From assembly GCA_028275145.1 (NCBI GenBank), contig JAQCNG010000081.1, positions 1 to 8,507 of the forward strand: a stretch of DNA of 8,507 bases. Reading direction: 5' to 3'. A program made the position numbers and the translations under genes. The notes under the pieces are model-generated. The model saw only the letters and a program-made list of their open reading frames with translations, was not told where the DNA came from and did not search any database. Shown here piece after piece: positions 1 through 6,447 of this stretch. Position 1 is the stretch's first letter. The number at the start of each line of letters is the position of its first letter. The DNA comes from Halovenus sp. (GTDB lineage Archaea; Halobacteriota; Halobacteria; Halobacteriales; Haloarculaceae).

Positions 1-881
1 GCGACCAGCGCAAACAGCGCAAAGACGGTGTTTGCTGTGTTGACCCCGCTGGTGGCGACGATGAACGGCCGTGGACCGCGGTGTGGCAGGACCACCAGCG
101 CGGCCGCCGCGGCGATGGCACTGGAGATGGCAGGGATGTACCCCACGACTGCGCCGGCGAGGGTCCCCACCGCACCCACCGCGACTACGACTCCGCGACT
201 GACAGTCACCCGCGCGTCACCCTGTGGCGGGACACCCTCGCCGGAGAGCGCCTCGATGAGAATCGGCGCACCGAACAGACCCGCAAACAGCGGCGCGAGC
301 ATGCTCCCGGCCGGCAACACGCCGTCCGGGGGGACATCGAGGGTCAGCACCCCGAGCGCACCGCTGGCGAGCAGCGCCACCGCGCCGCCGACACGGGCCG
401 TCATCGTCCGCTCGGTGAGCACCAGCAGCACCGACACCGTTCCGAGCACGAGAGGGAGATGCGCCGCAATCGTGGGGTAGGCCCGCTTCATCGCCAGCGT
501 CACCGGCACGGCGAGCGGGACCGCGAACGCGACGGCCAGGAGACTGCCCATCGCCGAGAGTCGCAGCGCCTCCCGGCCCCGTCCCTGGAGAACGAGTCTG
601 TGACCGGGCAGGGCACTCGGTGCGAGCGCGGGGTCCGGCACACCGATTGCCAGCGCCGGGACGATATCGAGAAACGTGTGGGTCACACCGGCGGCGAGCA
701 TCGCCGCACCGACGTACAGCGGTGGGGCCGGAATCGCCGGGGCAAAGCCCGCCAGCACGAGCGCGAAGTTGTTGGCGTGCAGACCCGGCACGAGTCCGCT
801 CGCGGTCCCCAGCGCGATGCCCGCGAGCACGAACCCCAGGGTCACGAGCGTCGTCTCCGGCGCGAACCCGACTGTGGTCAT
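1..881 (-). CDS. TctA/DUF112-family integral membrane transporter (3' part outside the window)
   Basis: Reading from an ATG at 881 on the minus strand, 293 codons stay open to the window edge, so the C-terminus is missing. The protein is almost wholly hydrophobic with repeated membrane segments (about residues 10-45, 53-80, 108-130, 141-157, 165-182, 190-211, 228-268). It carries GLVPGLHANN (29-38), a related glycine/proline motif GYIPAISS in the second half (247-254), and ATSGVNTANTVFAL near 276-289. These resemble the archaeal TctA-like permeases (COG1784, DUF112), homologous to the large membrane subunit of tripartite tricarboxylate transporters. The substrate is unknown. No TctB- or TctC-like gene lies in the visible flank, which is usual for the archaeal single-gene form. 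The start is supported by a TATA-like TTTAAA about 29 bases upstream. It is divergent from the RNA methylase gene. The family call is by motif recognition only. Confidence 0.8.
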   Translation of the reverse strand, partial: MTTVGFAPETTLVTLGFVLAGIALGTASGLVPGLHANNFALVLAGFAPAIPAPPLYVGAAMLAAGVTHTFLDIVPALAIGVPDPALAPSALPGHRLVLQGRGREALRLSAMGSLLAVAFAVPLAVPVTLAMKRAYPTIAAHLPLVLGTVSVLLVLTERTMTARVGGAVALLASGALGVLTLDVPPDGVLPAGSMLAPLFAGLFGAPILIEALSGEGVPPQGDARVTVSRGVVVAVGAVGTLAGAVVGYIPAISSAIAAAAALVVLPHRGPRPFIVATSGVNTANTVFALFALV

Positions 882-904
882 CCGGGCCAATCTGCCGCGC
901 TCTC

Positions 905-916
905 GGGTTTAAACCC
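905..916 (-). promoter_or_regulatory. Probable TATA box of the TctA-like gene, inside a perfect palindrome
   Basis: GGGTTTAAACCC is a perfect 12-bp palindrome whose TTTAAA core (908-913) is centred about 29 bases upstream of the minus-strand ATG at 881. That distance fits an archaeal TATA box giving a leaderless transcript. Being symmetric, it could in principle also be a protein-binding site or direct TBP both ways, but the plus-strand gene has a better placed box at about 1000-1010. No transcription start data are available here. Confidence 0.5.
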
Positions 917-999
917 GCGCCGACCGGCGTCGGCGACCCCGCTTGTCGGTTCTGCCCGACAGCCAGTTCGCCGGCGAGATTTCTGACGGTTATCTACAA

Positions 1000-1010
1000 A
1001 GGTTTTTGAA
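1000..1010 (+). promoter_or_regulatory. Probable TATA box of the METTL5-like gene
   Basis: The T-rich AGGTTTTTGAA is centred about 23-28 bases upstream of the two candidate ATG codons at 1028 and 1034. This is where a TATA element would sit for a leaderless haloarchaeal mRNA. No Shine-Dalgarno-like sequence precedes the start, which agrees with leaderless initiation. Confidence 0.45.
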
Positions 1011-1027
1011 TAATCCGTGTGTATCAG

Positions 1028-1657
1028 ATGGCGATGGCGACAAAGAGCGAGTTGACCCAGCAACTGGGCGTCGTGGCGGGCTTTGCGGACCCGCGGGTCG
1101 ACCTGGAGCAGTACCGGACGCCGCCGGAACTGGCGGCGCATCTGGTCCACACGGCGGACCTGCAGGGCGACATCGAGGGGAAGACGGTGTTCGACCTGGG
1201 TTGTGGAACGGGGATGCTCGCGCTGGCGGCGGCGCTGCGCGGGCCGGCGGCGGTGGTGGGGGTGGATATCGACCCGGACCCGCTGTCGACTGCCCGCGAG
1301 AACGAGCGCCGGGTGGGGACTGCCAGCCCCGTCGCGTGGGTTCGTGGGGACGTCACCCGTGCGGGCCTGTGTCCCGACGGGTCGACGACTGTCGTCACGA
1401 ACCCACCCTTTGGCGCACAGGCTGGCAACGAGCACGCAGACCGGCGGTTTCTCGAGACGACTGCCCGCGTGGCCGACGTCTCGTACTCGATTCACAACGC
1501 CGAGAGCGCCGACTTTGTCGAGGCGTTCGCGGCCGACGAGGGTGGGTCCGTTACCCACGCCTACGCCGCCGAACTCGACGTTCCGCGGTCGTTCGACTTT
1601 CACAAGCAGGACCGCCGAACAATCGACGTCGAGGTGTTCCGTCTCGACTGGACCTGA
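1028..1657 (+). CDS. METTL5-like N6-adenine RNA methyltransferase (COG2263)
   Basis: This is a 209-residue Rossmann-fold methylase. Visible motifs are EQYRTP (27-32), the SAM-binding loop DLGCGTG (56-62), an acidic GVDID at the end of the second strand (78-82), and NPPFG (125-129), the catalytic motif of adenine-N6 methylases. The length and the EQY-TP plus NPPFG combination match archaeal relatives of eukaryotic METTL5, which makes one m6A in small-subunit rRNA. A 16S rRNA target is inferred here. METTL5 works with TRMT112 in eukaryotes; no such partner is encoded in this window. ATG 1028 is chosen over the in-frame GTG at 1019 because of the TATA spacing; ATG 1034, giving MATKSELTQQ, is equally plausible. 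Its stop lies six bases from the stop of the convergent lipoprotein gene. Confidence 0.85.
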   Translation: MAMATKSELTQQLGVVAGFADPRVDLEQYRTPPELAAHLVHTADLQGDIEGKTVFDLGCGTGMLALAAALRGPAAVVGVDIDPDPLSTARENERRVGTASPVAWVRGDVTRAGLCPDGSTTVVTNPPFGAQAGNEHADRRFLETTARVADVSYSIHNAESADFVEAFAADEGGSVTHAYAAELDVPRSFDFHKQDRRTIDVEVFRLDWT

Positions 1658-1663
1658 CCGGCG

Positions 1664-2977
1664 TCAGCCGTTGTTCTCGACAGGTGTGATGACACCCTCA
1701 CCGCTCTCGAAGTTCACGCGCATCTCCTCGCCGACGGTGAGGCTCGCGTGTGCGATGTCACCCTCCCTGGCGGGCGTCTCGACGACAACCACCGAGTGCC
1801 GCGGGGCGATATCGTCGGTCTGTTCGTACGCGTCTGTGTAGTAGCCGTGGAGGTAGACACCGTCGTCGACGGACTCGACCCGTTTCCAGGCATGCTGCAC
1901 CGAGGAGGAGCCGTAGCCGGACTCGACCACGACGACCATCTCCTCCGCGAAATCGACAGTTTGGAGCCGTTCGGGGGCCTCTCCCATGTCGACGACCGAT
2001 TCGAGTTCCTCCGTCGAGGTGACGAGTCGGACGGCGTACTCGTCGATGTTTGACAGCGGGTCGGTGAGCAACGGGTCGGCCAGCGGAACCGACACCGTCT
2101 CGAAGGGGTAGGACGGTTCGCTCGCCATCCCCGCACCCAGCCAGTCGGGGTTCCAGTCGTCGGGGTCGTCGCCCCGGGAGGGCCGCTTGGGGCTGTGCGG
2201 GGGTTCGTCGACGCGATGGACGGGCACGGGCCCACCCGCCGGCTCGTCGCCTCCCCCGTCACCGCTGTCCTCGCCGGCCGTGACGACGCCCTCGCTACTG
2301 TCGAAGTTCGCGCGCCAGTCCTCACTGTACGTGAGACTCACGTGTGCCCGGTCGCTTTCGGCCGCTGGCGTCTCCACGACAACCACCGAGTGCCGCGGGG
2401 CGATGTCGTCGGTGCCCACGAACGGGTCCGTGTGGTAGCCGTGGAGGTAGACACCGTCGTCGACGGACTCGACCCGTTTCCAGGCATGCTGCACCGAGGA
2501 GGAGCCGTAGCCGGATTCGACCACAACGACCATCTTCTCGGTGAAGTCGACAGTTTGGAGCCGTTCGGGGGCCTCTCCCATCTCGACGACCGACTCGAGT
2601 TCCTCCGTCGAGGTGACGAGTCGGACGGCGTACTCGTCTCTGTCTGACAGCGGGTCGGTGAGCAACGGGTCGGCCAGCGGAACCGACACCGTCTCGAAGG
2701 AGTACGACGGCTCGCTCGCCATCCCCTCGCCCAGCCAGTCGGGGTTCCAGTCGTCGGGGTCGTCGCTCTGGGGGGGCTGCTCGGGGTCGTGGGGTGGCTC
2801 GTCGGCACGCTGGTCGGGCACCGGCCCGCCGACGGGTTCGTCGTCACCCCCGTTGTCGGTGCCGTTGTCGGTCCCGTTGTTGGTGTTCCCGTCGTCGTCG
2901 TCACTGCTTGCGGCACAGCCAGCCAGCGCCGTTGCGCCGAGGGCGGCCACTCCCGTGACGAACTGTCGTCGTTTCAT
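1664..2977 (-). CDS. Tat-exported lipoprotein with two tandem copies of one domain, function unknown
   Basis: The 437-residue protein starts MKRRQFVTG, a twin-arginine motif, followed by a short hydrophobic stretch and the lipobox LAGC (18-21). It is therefore probably exported folded and lipid-anchored at Cys21. An acidic Asn/Gly/Thr/Asp linker (24-45) follows, then two domains, residues about 46-233 and 244-431, offset by exactly 198 residues. By eye they share about 80 percent identity. Each contains DDPDDWNPDWL, LADPLLTDPLS, DEYAVRLVTSTEELESV, a hydrophobic MVVVVESGYGSSS strand and DDGVYLHGY. The pattern of an F-E-x-M-VVVV strand followed by glycine-rich sequence vaguely recalls small beta-rich secreted domains of the PrcB type, but I do not claim homology. 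The start at 2977 is fixed by the signal sequence and by a TATA-like box 28 bases upstream; the frame stays open far upstream only as an antisense artefact over the aIF2-gamma gene. Confidence 0.85.
   Translation of the reverse strand: MKRRQFVTGVAALGATALAGCAASSDDDDGNTNNGTDNGTDNGGDDEPVGGPVPDQRADEPPHDPEQPPQSDDPDDWNPDWLGEGMASEPSYSFETVSVPLADPLLTDPLSDRDEYAVRLVTSTEELESVVEMGEAPERLQTVDFTEKMVVVVESGYGSSSVQHAWKRVESVDDGVYLHGYHTDPFVGTDDIAPRHSVVVVETPAAESDRAHVSLTYSEDWRANFDSSEGVVTAGEDSGDGGGDEPAGGPVPVHRVDEPPHSPKRPSRGDDPDDWNPDWLGAGMASEPSYPFETVSVPLADPLLTDPLSNIDEYAVRLVTSTEELESVVDMGEAPERLQTVDFAEEMVVVVESGYGSSSVQHAWKRVESVDDGVYLHGYYTDAYEQTDDIAPRHSVVVVETPAREGDIAHASLTVGEEMRVNFESGEGVITPVENNG
1685..2248 (-). repeat. Second copy of the internal domain duplication in the lipoprotein gene
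   Basis: This encodes residues about 244-431 and is the downstream partner of the copy at 2279-2842. Exactly matching DNA runs include 1841-1921 against 2435-2515 (81 bp), about 36 bp around 1953-1988, and about 56 bp around 2052-2107. Unusual codons such as CAA and ACT in the shared RLQTV segment are kept in both copies. This points to recent duplication or gene conversion. Confidence 0.9.
2279..2842 (-). repeat. First copy of the internal domain duplication in the lipoprotein gene
   Basis: This encodes residues about 46-233. It aligns without gaps to 1685-2248 at an offset of 594 bp (198 codons). Protein differences cluster in the linker (about residues 55-71), in a short loop (HTDPFVGTDD against YTDAYEQTDD) and in the last 30 residues. 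The core is nearly invariant, including at silent positions. Confidence 0.9.
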
Positions 2978-3000
2978 ACACGACAGTACAGCGGCAGTGG

Positions 3001-3009
3001 TGAAAAACG
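3001..3009 (-). promoter_or_regulatory. Probable TATA box of the lipoprotein gene
   Basis: Read on the minus strand this is CGTTTTTCA, centred about 28 bases upstream of the ATG at 2977, again fitting a leaderless or nearly leaderless transcript. It is the only AT-rich block in the 40 bases before the gene. Confidence 0.45.
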
Positions 3010-3010
3010 C

Positions 3011-3037
3011 GGTCAAGAGTGAAACGAGCGTTTGACC
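3011..3037. promoter_or_regulatory. Inverted repeat GGTCAA-N15-TTGACC, possible operator
   Basis: Six-base arms at 3011-3016 and 3032-3037 are perfect inverted complements separated by 15 bases. The element lies directly upstream of the lipoprotein TATA box, where an archaeal activator or repressor could act, and about 105 bases before the aIF2-gamma TATA box. Short arms make chance occurrence quite possible. Confidence 0.2.
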
Positions 3038-3140
3038 CGCAAACCGGCGGTCAGCCGGACTCTGCCGTGGTGACAGTGGAGCCGGGTCGAGCTGGGCCGG
3101 TTTGACACGCACAGCGCCCGGAAACGGGTGCGAAACAGCA

Positions 3141-3149
3141 GGTTTATCA
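3141..3149 (+). promoter_or_regulatory. Probable TATA box of the aIF2-gamma operon
   Basis: GGTTTATCA contains a good haloarchaeal TATA core (TTTATC, 3143-3148). A start site 25-27 bases downstream would lie near 3170, leaving a leader of roughly 18 bases before ATG 3188. A second AT-rich word, CATATTA at 3173-3179, is too close to the start codon to be the TATA box of this start. Confidence 0.5.
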
Positions 3150-3187
3150 CCCGCACAGAGCGAACTAACAGACATATTACTCCCGAG

Positions 3188-4417
3188 ATGAAAGCGAACA
3201 ACCAACCGGAGGTGAACATCGGTCTCGTCGGCCACGTCGACCACGGAAAGACGACGCTGGTGCAGGCGTTGAGCGGCCAGTGGACGGACCAGCACTCCGA
3301 GGAGATGAAACGCGGCATCTCCATCAGGCTTGGCTACGCGGACGCGACGTTCCGGCAGTGCCCGGACCTCGACCGACCCGAGCGGTACACCGTCGAGCAG
3401 GAGTGTCCCGGCGGCGGGGAGAGCGAACCGTTGCGGACGGTGTCGTTCGTGGACGCCCCGGGCCACGAGACGCTGATGGCGACGATGCTCTCGGGGGCGT
3501 CGCTGATGGACGGTGCGGTGCTCGTGATCTCCGCGAACGAACCGGTCCCACAGGCCCAGACCGAGGAACACCTGATGGCGCTCGATATCGTCGGCATCGA
3601 GAACATCGTCGTCGCCCAGAACAAGATTGACCTGGTCGACCGCGAGCAGGCCCGCGAGAACTACCAGCAGATACAGTCGTTCGTCGAGGGCACCGTCGCG
3701 GAGGACGCGCCGGTCGTCCCGGTCAGCGCCCAGCAGGCGGTCAACCTCGACGTGCTGATCGACGCCGTCGAGACGGAGATTCCGACGCCCGACCGCGACC
3801 CGGACGCGGACCCGGAGATGCTGGTGGCGCGGAGCTTCGATATAAACCGTCCGGGCGTGACCTGGGAGTCGCTGACCGGGGGCGTGCTCGGGGGGTCGCT
3901 CTCCCAGGGCCTGTTCACGGAGGGCGAGACGGTCGAACTGCGGCCCGGACGCGAGGTCGAGGAGGGCGGCCACAGCGAGTACCGCTCCATCGAAACCGAG
4001 ATTCGGTCGCTGCAGGCTGGCGGCGAGGATGTCGAGGAGGCCACCCCGGGCGGCCTGCTCGGTGTCGGCACGGGGCTGGACCCGGCAGTGACAAAGGGCG
4101 ACGCGCTCGCGGGCCAGGTCGCCGGGCCGCCGGGAACGCTCCCGCCGGTGCATCACTCGTTCACGATGGACGTTGAGTTACTCGACCGGGTCGTCGGCAG
4201 CGACGACGCCGAGGAGGTCGACGAGATATCGACAGGTGAGCCGCTGATGCTGACCGTCGGCACCGCGACGACCGTCGGTTCGGTGACGAGCGCCCGCGGT
4301 GGCGAGTGCGACGTGCAACTCAAGCGCCCGGTCTGTGCGGACCCCGGTGTGAACATCGCAATCAACCGCCGGGTCGGCGCGCGCTGGCGGCTCATCGGCT
4401 ACGGAACGCTACAGTGA
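3188..4417 (+). CDS. eif2g: Translation initiation factor aIF2 subunit gamma
   Basis: This is the 409-residue GTPase core of the aIF2 heterotrimer, which carries initiator methionyl-tRNA to the small ribosomal subunit. GTPase motifs are G1 GHVDHGKT (15-22), switch I RGISI (42-46), G3 DAPGH (89-93), G4 NKID (145-148) and a G5-like VSAQQ after VPVPV-type strand sequence. The aIF2-gamma-specific tail of beta-barrel domains II and III follows ([47 protein letters not shown]). The insert between switch I and G3, which in many archaea holds a four-cysteine zinc knuckle, here keeps only two cysteines (58 and 73). ATG 3188 is chosen because [20 protein letters not shown] matches the family N-terminus; the frame is open further upstream to 3128 but that would run through the promoter. 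First gene of the operon; its stop overlaps the next start. Confidence 0.97.
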   Translation: MKANNQPEVNIGLVGHVDHGKTTLVQALSGQWTDQHSEEMKRGISIRLGYADATFRQCPDLDRPERYTVEQECPGGGESEPLRTVSFVDAPGHETLMATMLSGASLMDGAVLVISANEPVPQAQTEEHLMALDIVGIENIVVAQNKIDLVDREQARENYQQIQSFVEGTVAEDAPVVPVSAQQAVNLDVLIDAVETEIPTPDRDPDADPEMLVARSFDINRPGVTWESLTGGVLGGSLSQGLFTEGETVELRPGREVEEGGHSEYRSIETEIRSLQAGGEDVEEATPGGLLGVGTGLDPAVTKGDALAGQVAGPPGTLPPVHHSFTMDVELLDRVVGSDDAEEVDEISTGEPLMLTVGTATTVGSVTSARGGECDVQLKRPVCADPGVNIAINRRVGARWRLIGYGTLQ

Positions 4418-4788
4418 CGGTCGTTCTCGACACAAACGCACTCATGATGCCGGTCGAATGTGACGTTCGGCTGTTCGACGAACTCCACAGACTCCGCGGG
4501 GAGCCGACGCCACTGGTCCCCCGCCCCGTCGAGGCGGAACTCGACGGACTCGCGACGGGCGACGGCGAGGCCGCGCGTGCCGCGCGTGTCGGACTCGACC
4601 TGCTGGAGCGGTGCGAACTGCGCGAGACAGACGCCGGGTACGCCGACGACGCGGTGCTCGAACTCGCCGGCGCCGTCGACGCACCGGCCGTCACGAACGA
4701 CGGGCCGCTACGCGACCGCCTGCTCGACGCGGGCGTTTCAGTAATTGGTTTACGGGAACAGAACAAACTGGCACTCACTCAACCATAA
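4414..4788 (+). CDS. Fcf1-like PIN-domain protein (COG1412)
   Basis: This 124-residue protein is a single PIN nuclease domain. Candidate metal-binding acids are Asp6 in [11 protein letters not shown], Glu40 or Glu42 in [10 protein letters not shown], Asp78/Asp79 in [10 protein letters not shown], and Asp96 in [12 protein letters not shown]. The DTNALMMP start and [22 protein letters not shown] end resemble the archaeal Fcf1/Utp24-like group, whose eukaryotic member cleaves pre-18S rRNA. A role in rRNA processing is inferred from that and from the operon. The GTG start at 4414 overlaps the aIF2-gamma stop as GTGA, implying translational coupling. Toxin-type VapC is less likely because no antitoxin gene precedes it. 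The next gene begins one base after its stop. Confidence 0.85.
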   Translation: MTVVLDTNALMMPVECDVRLFDELHRLRGEPTPLVPRPVEAELDGLATGDGEAARAARVGLDLLERCELRETDAGYADDAVLELAGAVDAPAVTNDGPLRDRLLDAGVSVIGLREQNKLALTQP

Positions 4789-4789
4789 C

Positions 4790-5368
4790 ATGTACAAGCG
4801 GGTCACACTACGCGATACGGTCGAGGTACCGCCCGAGCACCTGGCGGATGTCTCCACGGAGCTGGTAAAGGGACTTCTACAGGACAGGCTCGAAGGACAG
4901 GTCGACGAGGATGTCGGCTCGGTCGTCTCGGTGATCGAGGTCGACGATATCGGCGACGGACGCGTGTTGCCGAACGAGCCCGGTGTCTACTACGAGGCCG
5001 AGTTCGACGCACTCACGTTCGACCCCCAGATGCAGGAGGTCGTCGACGGCGAGATTGTCGAGGTGGTGAGTTTCGGGGCGTTCGTCGGCATCGGCCCCGT
5101 CGACGGACTGCTCCACGTCTCACAGATCTCCGACGAGTATCTCGCCTTCGACGACGAGAACCAGCAACTGGCCTCCCGGGAGTCCAACCGCACGCTCGGG
5201 ACCGGTGACGCGGTCAGGGCACGCATCGTCACGAAGAGTATCGACGAGCGCAACCCCCGTGACTCGAAGATCGGTCTGACGGGCAAGCAGGTCGGTCTCG
5301 GCAAACACGGCTGGCTCGAGCAGGAGCGCGAACAGCGCACGGCACCGCCCGAGGCGGGTGAGAACTGA
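4790..5368 (+). CDS. rpoE1: DNA-directed RNA polymerase subunit Rpo7 (RpoE')
   Basis: This 192-residue protein is the archaeal counterpart of eukaryotic Rpb7, which pairs with Rpo4 to form the polymerase stalk. The N-terminal tip domain spans about residues 1-78 (MYKRVTLRDTVEVPPEHL, LEGQVDEDVGSVVSV, PGVYYEAEFDALTFDP). An S1-type RNA-binding domain spans about 82-165 (DGEIVEVVSFGAFVGIGPVDG, LLHVSQIS, then GDAVRARIVTKS and SKIGLTGKQ). The C-terminal 25 residues are a charged tail. ATG 4790 is preferred to an in-frame GTG at 4745 because MYKRVTLRDTV is the conserved family start and 4745 lies inside the PIN gene. No Shine-Dalgarno sequence is evident, so coupling to upstream translation is likely. 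Its stop overlaps the spt4 start by one base. Confidence 0.96.
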   Translation: MYKRVTLRDTVEVPPEHLADVSTELVKGLLQDRLEGQVDEDVGSVVSVIEVDDIGDGRVLPNEPGVYYEAEFDALTFDPQMQEVVDGEIVEVVSFGAFVGIGPVDGLLHVSQISDEYLAFDDENQQLASRESNRTLGTGDAVRARIVTKSIDERNPRDSKIGLTGKQVGLGKHGWLEQEREQRTAPPEAGEN

Positions 5369-5568
5369 TGAGCGACCGCCTCGCCTGCCGGGAGTGCCAC
5401 TTTGTCCAGGAGGGTGCTGTCGAGCGGGAGGCGTGTCAGAACTGCGGTTCGACCTCGCTGACCGAGGACTGGGCCGGCTACGTTGTTGTTGCCCACCCCG
5501 AGGAGAGCCAGATTGCCGACGAGATGGACATCACCGAACCCGGCACGTACGCGCTCAAGGTGCGATAG
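5368..5568 (+). CDS. spt4: Transcription elongation factor Spt4 (RpoE'')
   Basis: This 66-residue zinc protein has cysteine pairs CREC (7, 10) and CQNC (23, 26), followed by the Spt4 signature LTEDWAGYVVVAHPEESQIADEM and a GTYALKVR end. Spt4 binds the NGN domain of Spt5, and the pair clamps RNA polymerase during elongation. Length and zinc spacing are normal for archaea. It shares the TGATG junction with rpoE1 (stop 5366-5368, start 5368-5370), so the two are almost certainly cotranslated. The spt5 gene is not in the window. Confidence 0.95.
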   Translation: MSDRLACRECHFVQEGAVEREACQNCGSTSLTEDWAGYVVVAHPEESQIADEMDITEPGTYALKVR

Positions 5569-5608
5569 CCCGTGACCGGTACCGGACGGCACCTGACCGG
5601 CGAGATAG

Positions 5609-5618
5609 CACTTAGAGA
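5609..5618 (+). promoter_or_regulatory. Possible TATA box of the dephospho-CoA kinase gene
   Basis: CACTTAGAGA, with TATA-like core CTTAGAG at 5611-5617, is centred about 26 bases before the GTG start at 5640. The 71-base gap after spt4 holds no clear terminator, only the palindrome CCGGTACCGG at 5576-5585 without a following T-run. Readthrough from the upstream operon therefore remains possible. Confidence 0.35.
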
Positions 5619-5639
5619 CCGTCTATCGAGGGGAGCACA

Positions 5640-6185
5640 GTGACAGAGACAGTCGTCGAACTGCCCGACTCGCTCCGTGCCGAGCTACAGGAGCCGGCAG
5701 GACGGGTGTACACGGAGACAGCGGCGATGCTCGCGGCTGCCGGCGAACCGCTGGTGACGGTCGGTGACGTCGTCACCTACCACGTGCTGGAGGCGGGTGT
5801 CGTGCCCTTTGTTGCGCTCGTCGACGACCGCACAGAGCGGACGGCTGTCGACGACAGGGTTGCCGACCGGGTCGCGGCGGCCACGTTCGACCGCGAGGTA
5901 ACGGCCACCAACCCGGCAGCGACGCTCACCGCGGAGTTGCTCTCGGCGCTCCGGGCGGCCCTCGACAGCGACGAAACGACCCTCGTCGGCGTCGACGGTG
6001 AGGAGGACCTCGCGACGCTCCCGGCGGTTGTCGCCGCGCCGGCGAACGGGAGTGTCGTCTACGGACAACCCGGCGAGGGGATGGTGCTCGTGCCCGTCGA
6101 GAGCGCAACACGGGAGCGGATGCGGGCGTTGCTCTCCCGGATGGACGGCGACAGCGGGCGGTTGTTCTCGATTCTCGAAAGCTAA
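5640..6185 (+). CDS. GTP-dependent dephospho-CoA kinase (DUF359 family)
   Basis: This 181-residue protein is recognised as the archaeal GTP-dependent dephospho-CoA kinase, which phosphorylates the 3'-hydroxyl of dephospho-CoA in the last step of coenzyme A synthesis and is unrelated to bacterial CoaE. Visible family motifs are VTVGDVVT (39-46), an acidic VDDRT after a hydrophobic strand (61-65), TNPAATLT (90-97), VDGEEDLATLP (118-128) and VYGQPGEGMV (140-149). The start is GTG at 5640; no ATG occurs in frame until codon 30, inside conserved sequence. It follows spt4 at 71 bases, a neighbourhood I recall from other archaeal genomes, with a possible promoter of its own. Confidence 0.9.
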   Translation: MTETVVELPDSLRAELQEPAGRVYTETAAMLAAAGEPLVTVGDVVTYHVLEAGVVPFVALVDDRTERTAVDDRVADRVAAATFDREVTATNPAATLTAELLSALRAALDSDETTLVGVDGEEDLATLPAVVAAPANGSVVYGQPGEGMVLVPVESATRERMRALLSRMDGDSGRLFSILES

Positions 6186-6192
6186 CCACCGG

Positions 6193-6201
6193 CTTTTTAT
6201 C
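6193..6201 (+). promoter_or_regulatory. Probable TATA box of the small zinc-ribbon gene
   Basis: CTTTTTATC (core TTTTTAT, 6194-6200) is one of the strongest TATA-like words in the window, centred about 36 bases before ATG 6233. The transcript would start near 6223 with a leader of about 10 bases. The same T-run directly after the dephospho-CoA kinase stop (6185) could also serve as that gene's terminator. Confidence 0.5.
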
Positions 6202-6232
6202 CGAGGCAGTCGTCAACACCACTGTAGTCGAG

Positions 6233-6403
6233 ATGGGAGTACTCGACAGGGCAAAGTCGATTCCCGGTCTCGGAACCGGCGAGGACGAGGAACCACCCCC
6301 CTACATCTGCCTCGCCTGCGAGACCGGGTTCGAGGTGCAACACCACAGTTGCCCCGCCTGCGGGAGCTTCGATATCCGTCGTTCGAAGTGGGTTGAGGAG
6401 TAA
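6233..6403 (+). CDS. Small zinc-ribbon protein (56 residues), function unknown
   Basis: The protein is MGVLDRAKSIPGLGTGEDEE at the N-terminus, then a rubredoxin/zinc-ribbon-like module with CLAC (26, 29) and CPAC (40, 43), ending in FDIRRSKWVEE. Two CxxC knuckles ten residues apart indicate one bound zinc. An N-terminal VLDRAKSIPG segment could be a short amphipathic helix. Such single-ribbon micro-proteins are frequent in Halobacteria and mostly uncharacterised; similar ribbons act in RNA or protein binding. It has its own strong promoter-like box and follows dephospho-CoA kinase by 47 bases. Codon third positions are GC-rich and the cysteine spacing is regular, which supports real coding despite its size. 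Confidence 0.8.
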   Translation: MGVLDRAKSIPGLGTGEDEEPPPYICLACETGFEVQHHSCPACGSFDIRRSKWVEE

Positions 6404-6447
6404 TCAACCGACGACGGGCCGACAAGTACGCCCGCGCGCAGAGACCG

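Noticed and set aside
81..986. 301-codon open frame on the plus strand
   Set aside because: Its product is dominated by Arg, His, Gln and Glu, typical of a shadow frame. The opposite strand encodes a clear multi-membrane-segment protein.
2978..4156. Open frame on the minus strand extending the lipoprotein by 393 residues across the aIF2-gamma gene
   Set aside because: It is antisense to a certain gene, rich in Arg/His/Leu, and the Tat signal starting at 2977 would then be internal. Long antisense frames are common in GC-rich haloarchaeal DNA.
4414..4788. PIN protein as a VapC-type toxin
   Set aside because: No antitoxin-like small gene precedes it. It is locked into a housekeeping operon by overlapping codons, and its sequence is closer to the Fcf1-like group.
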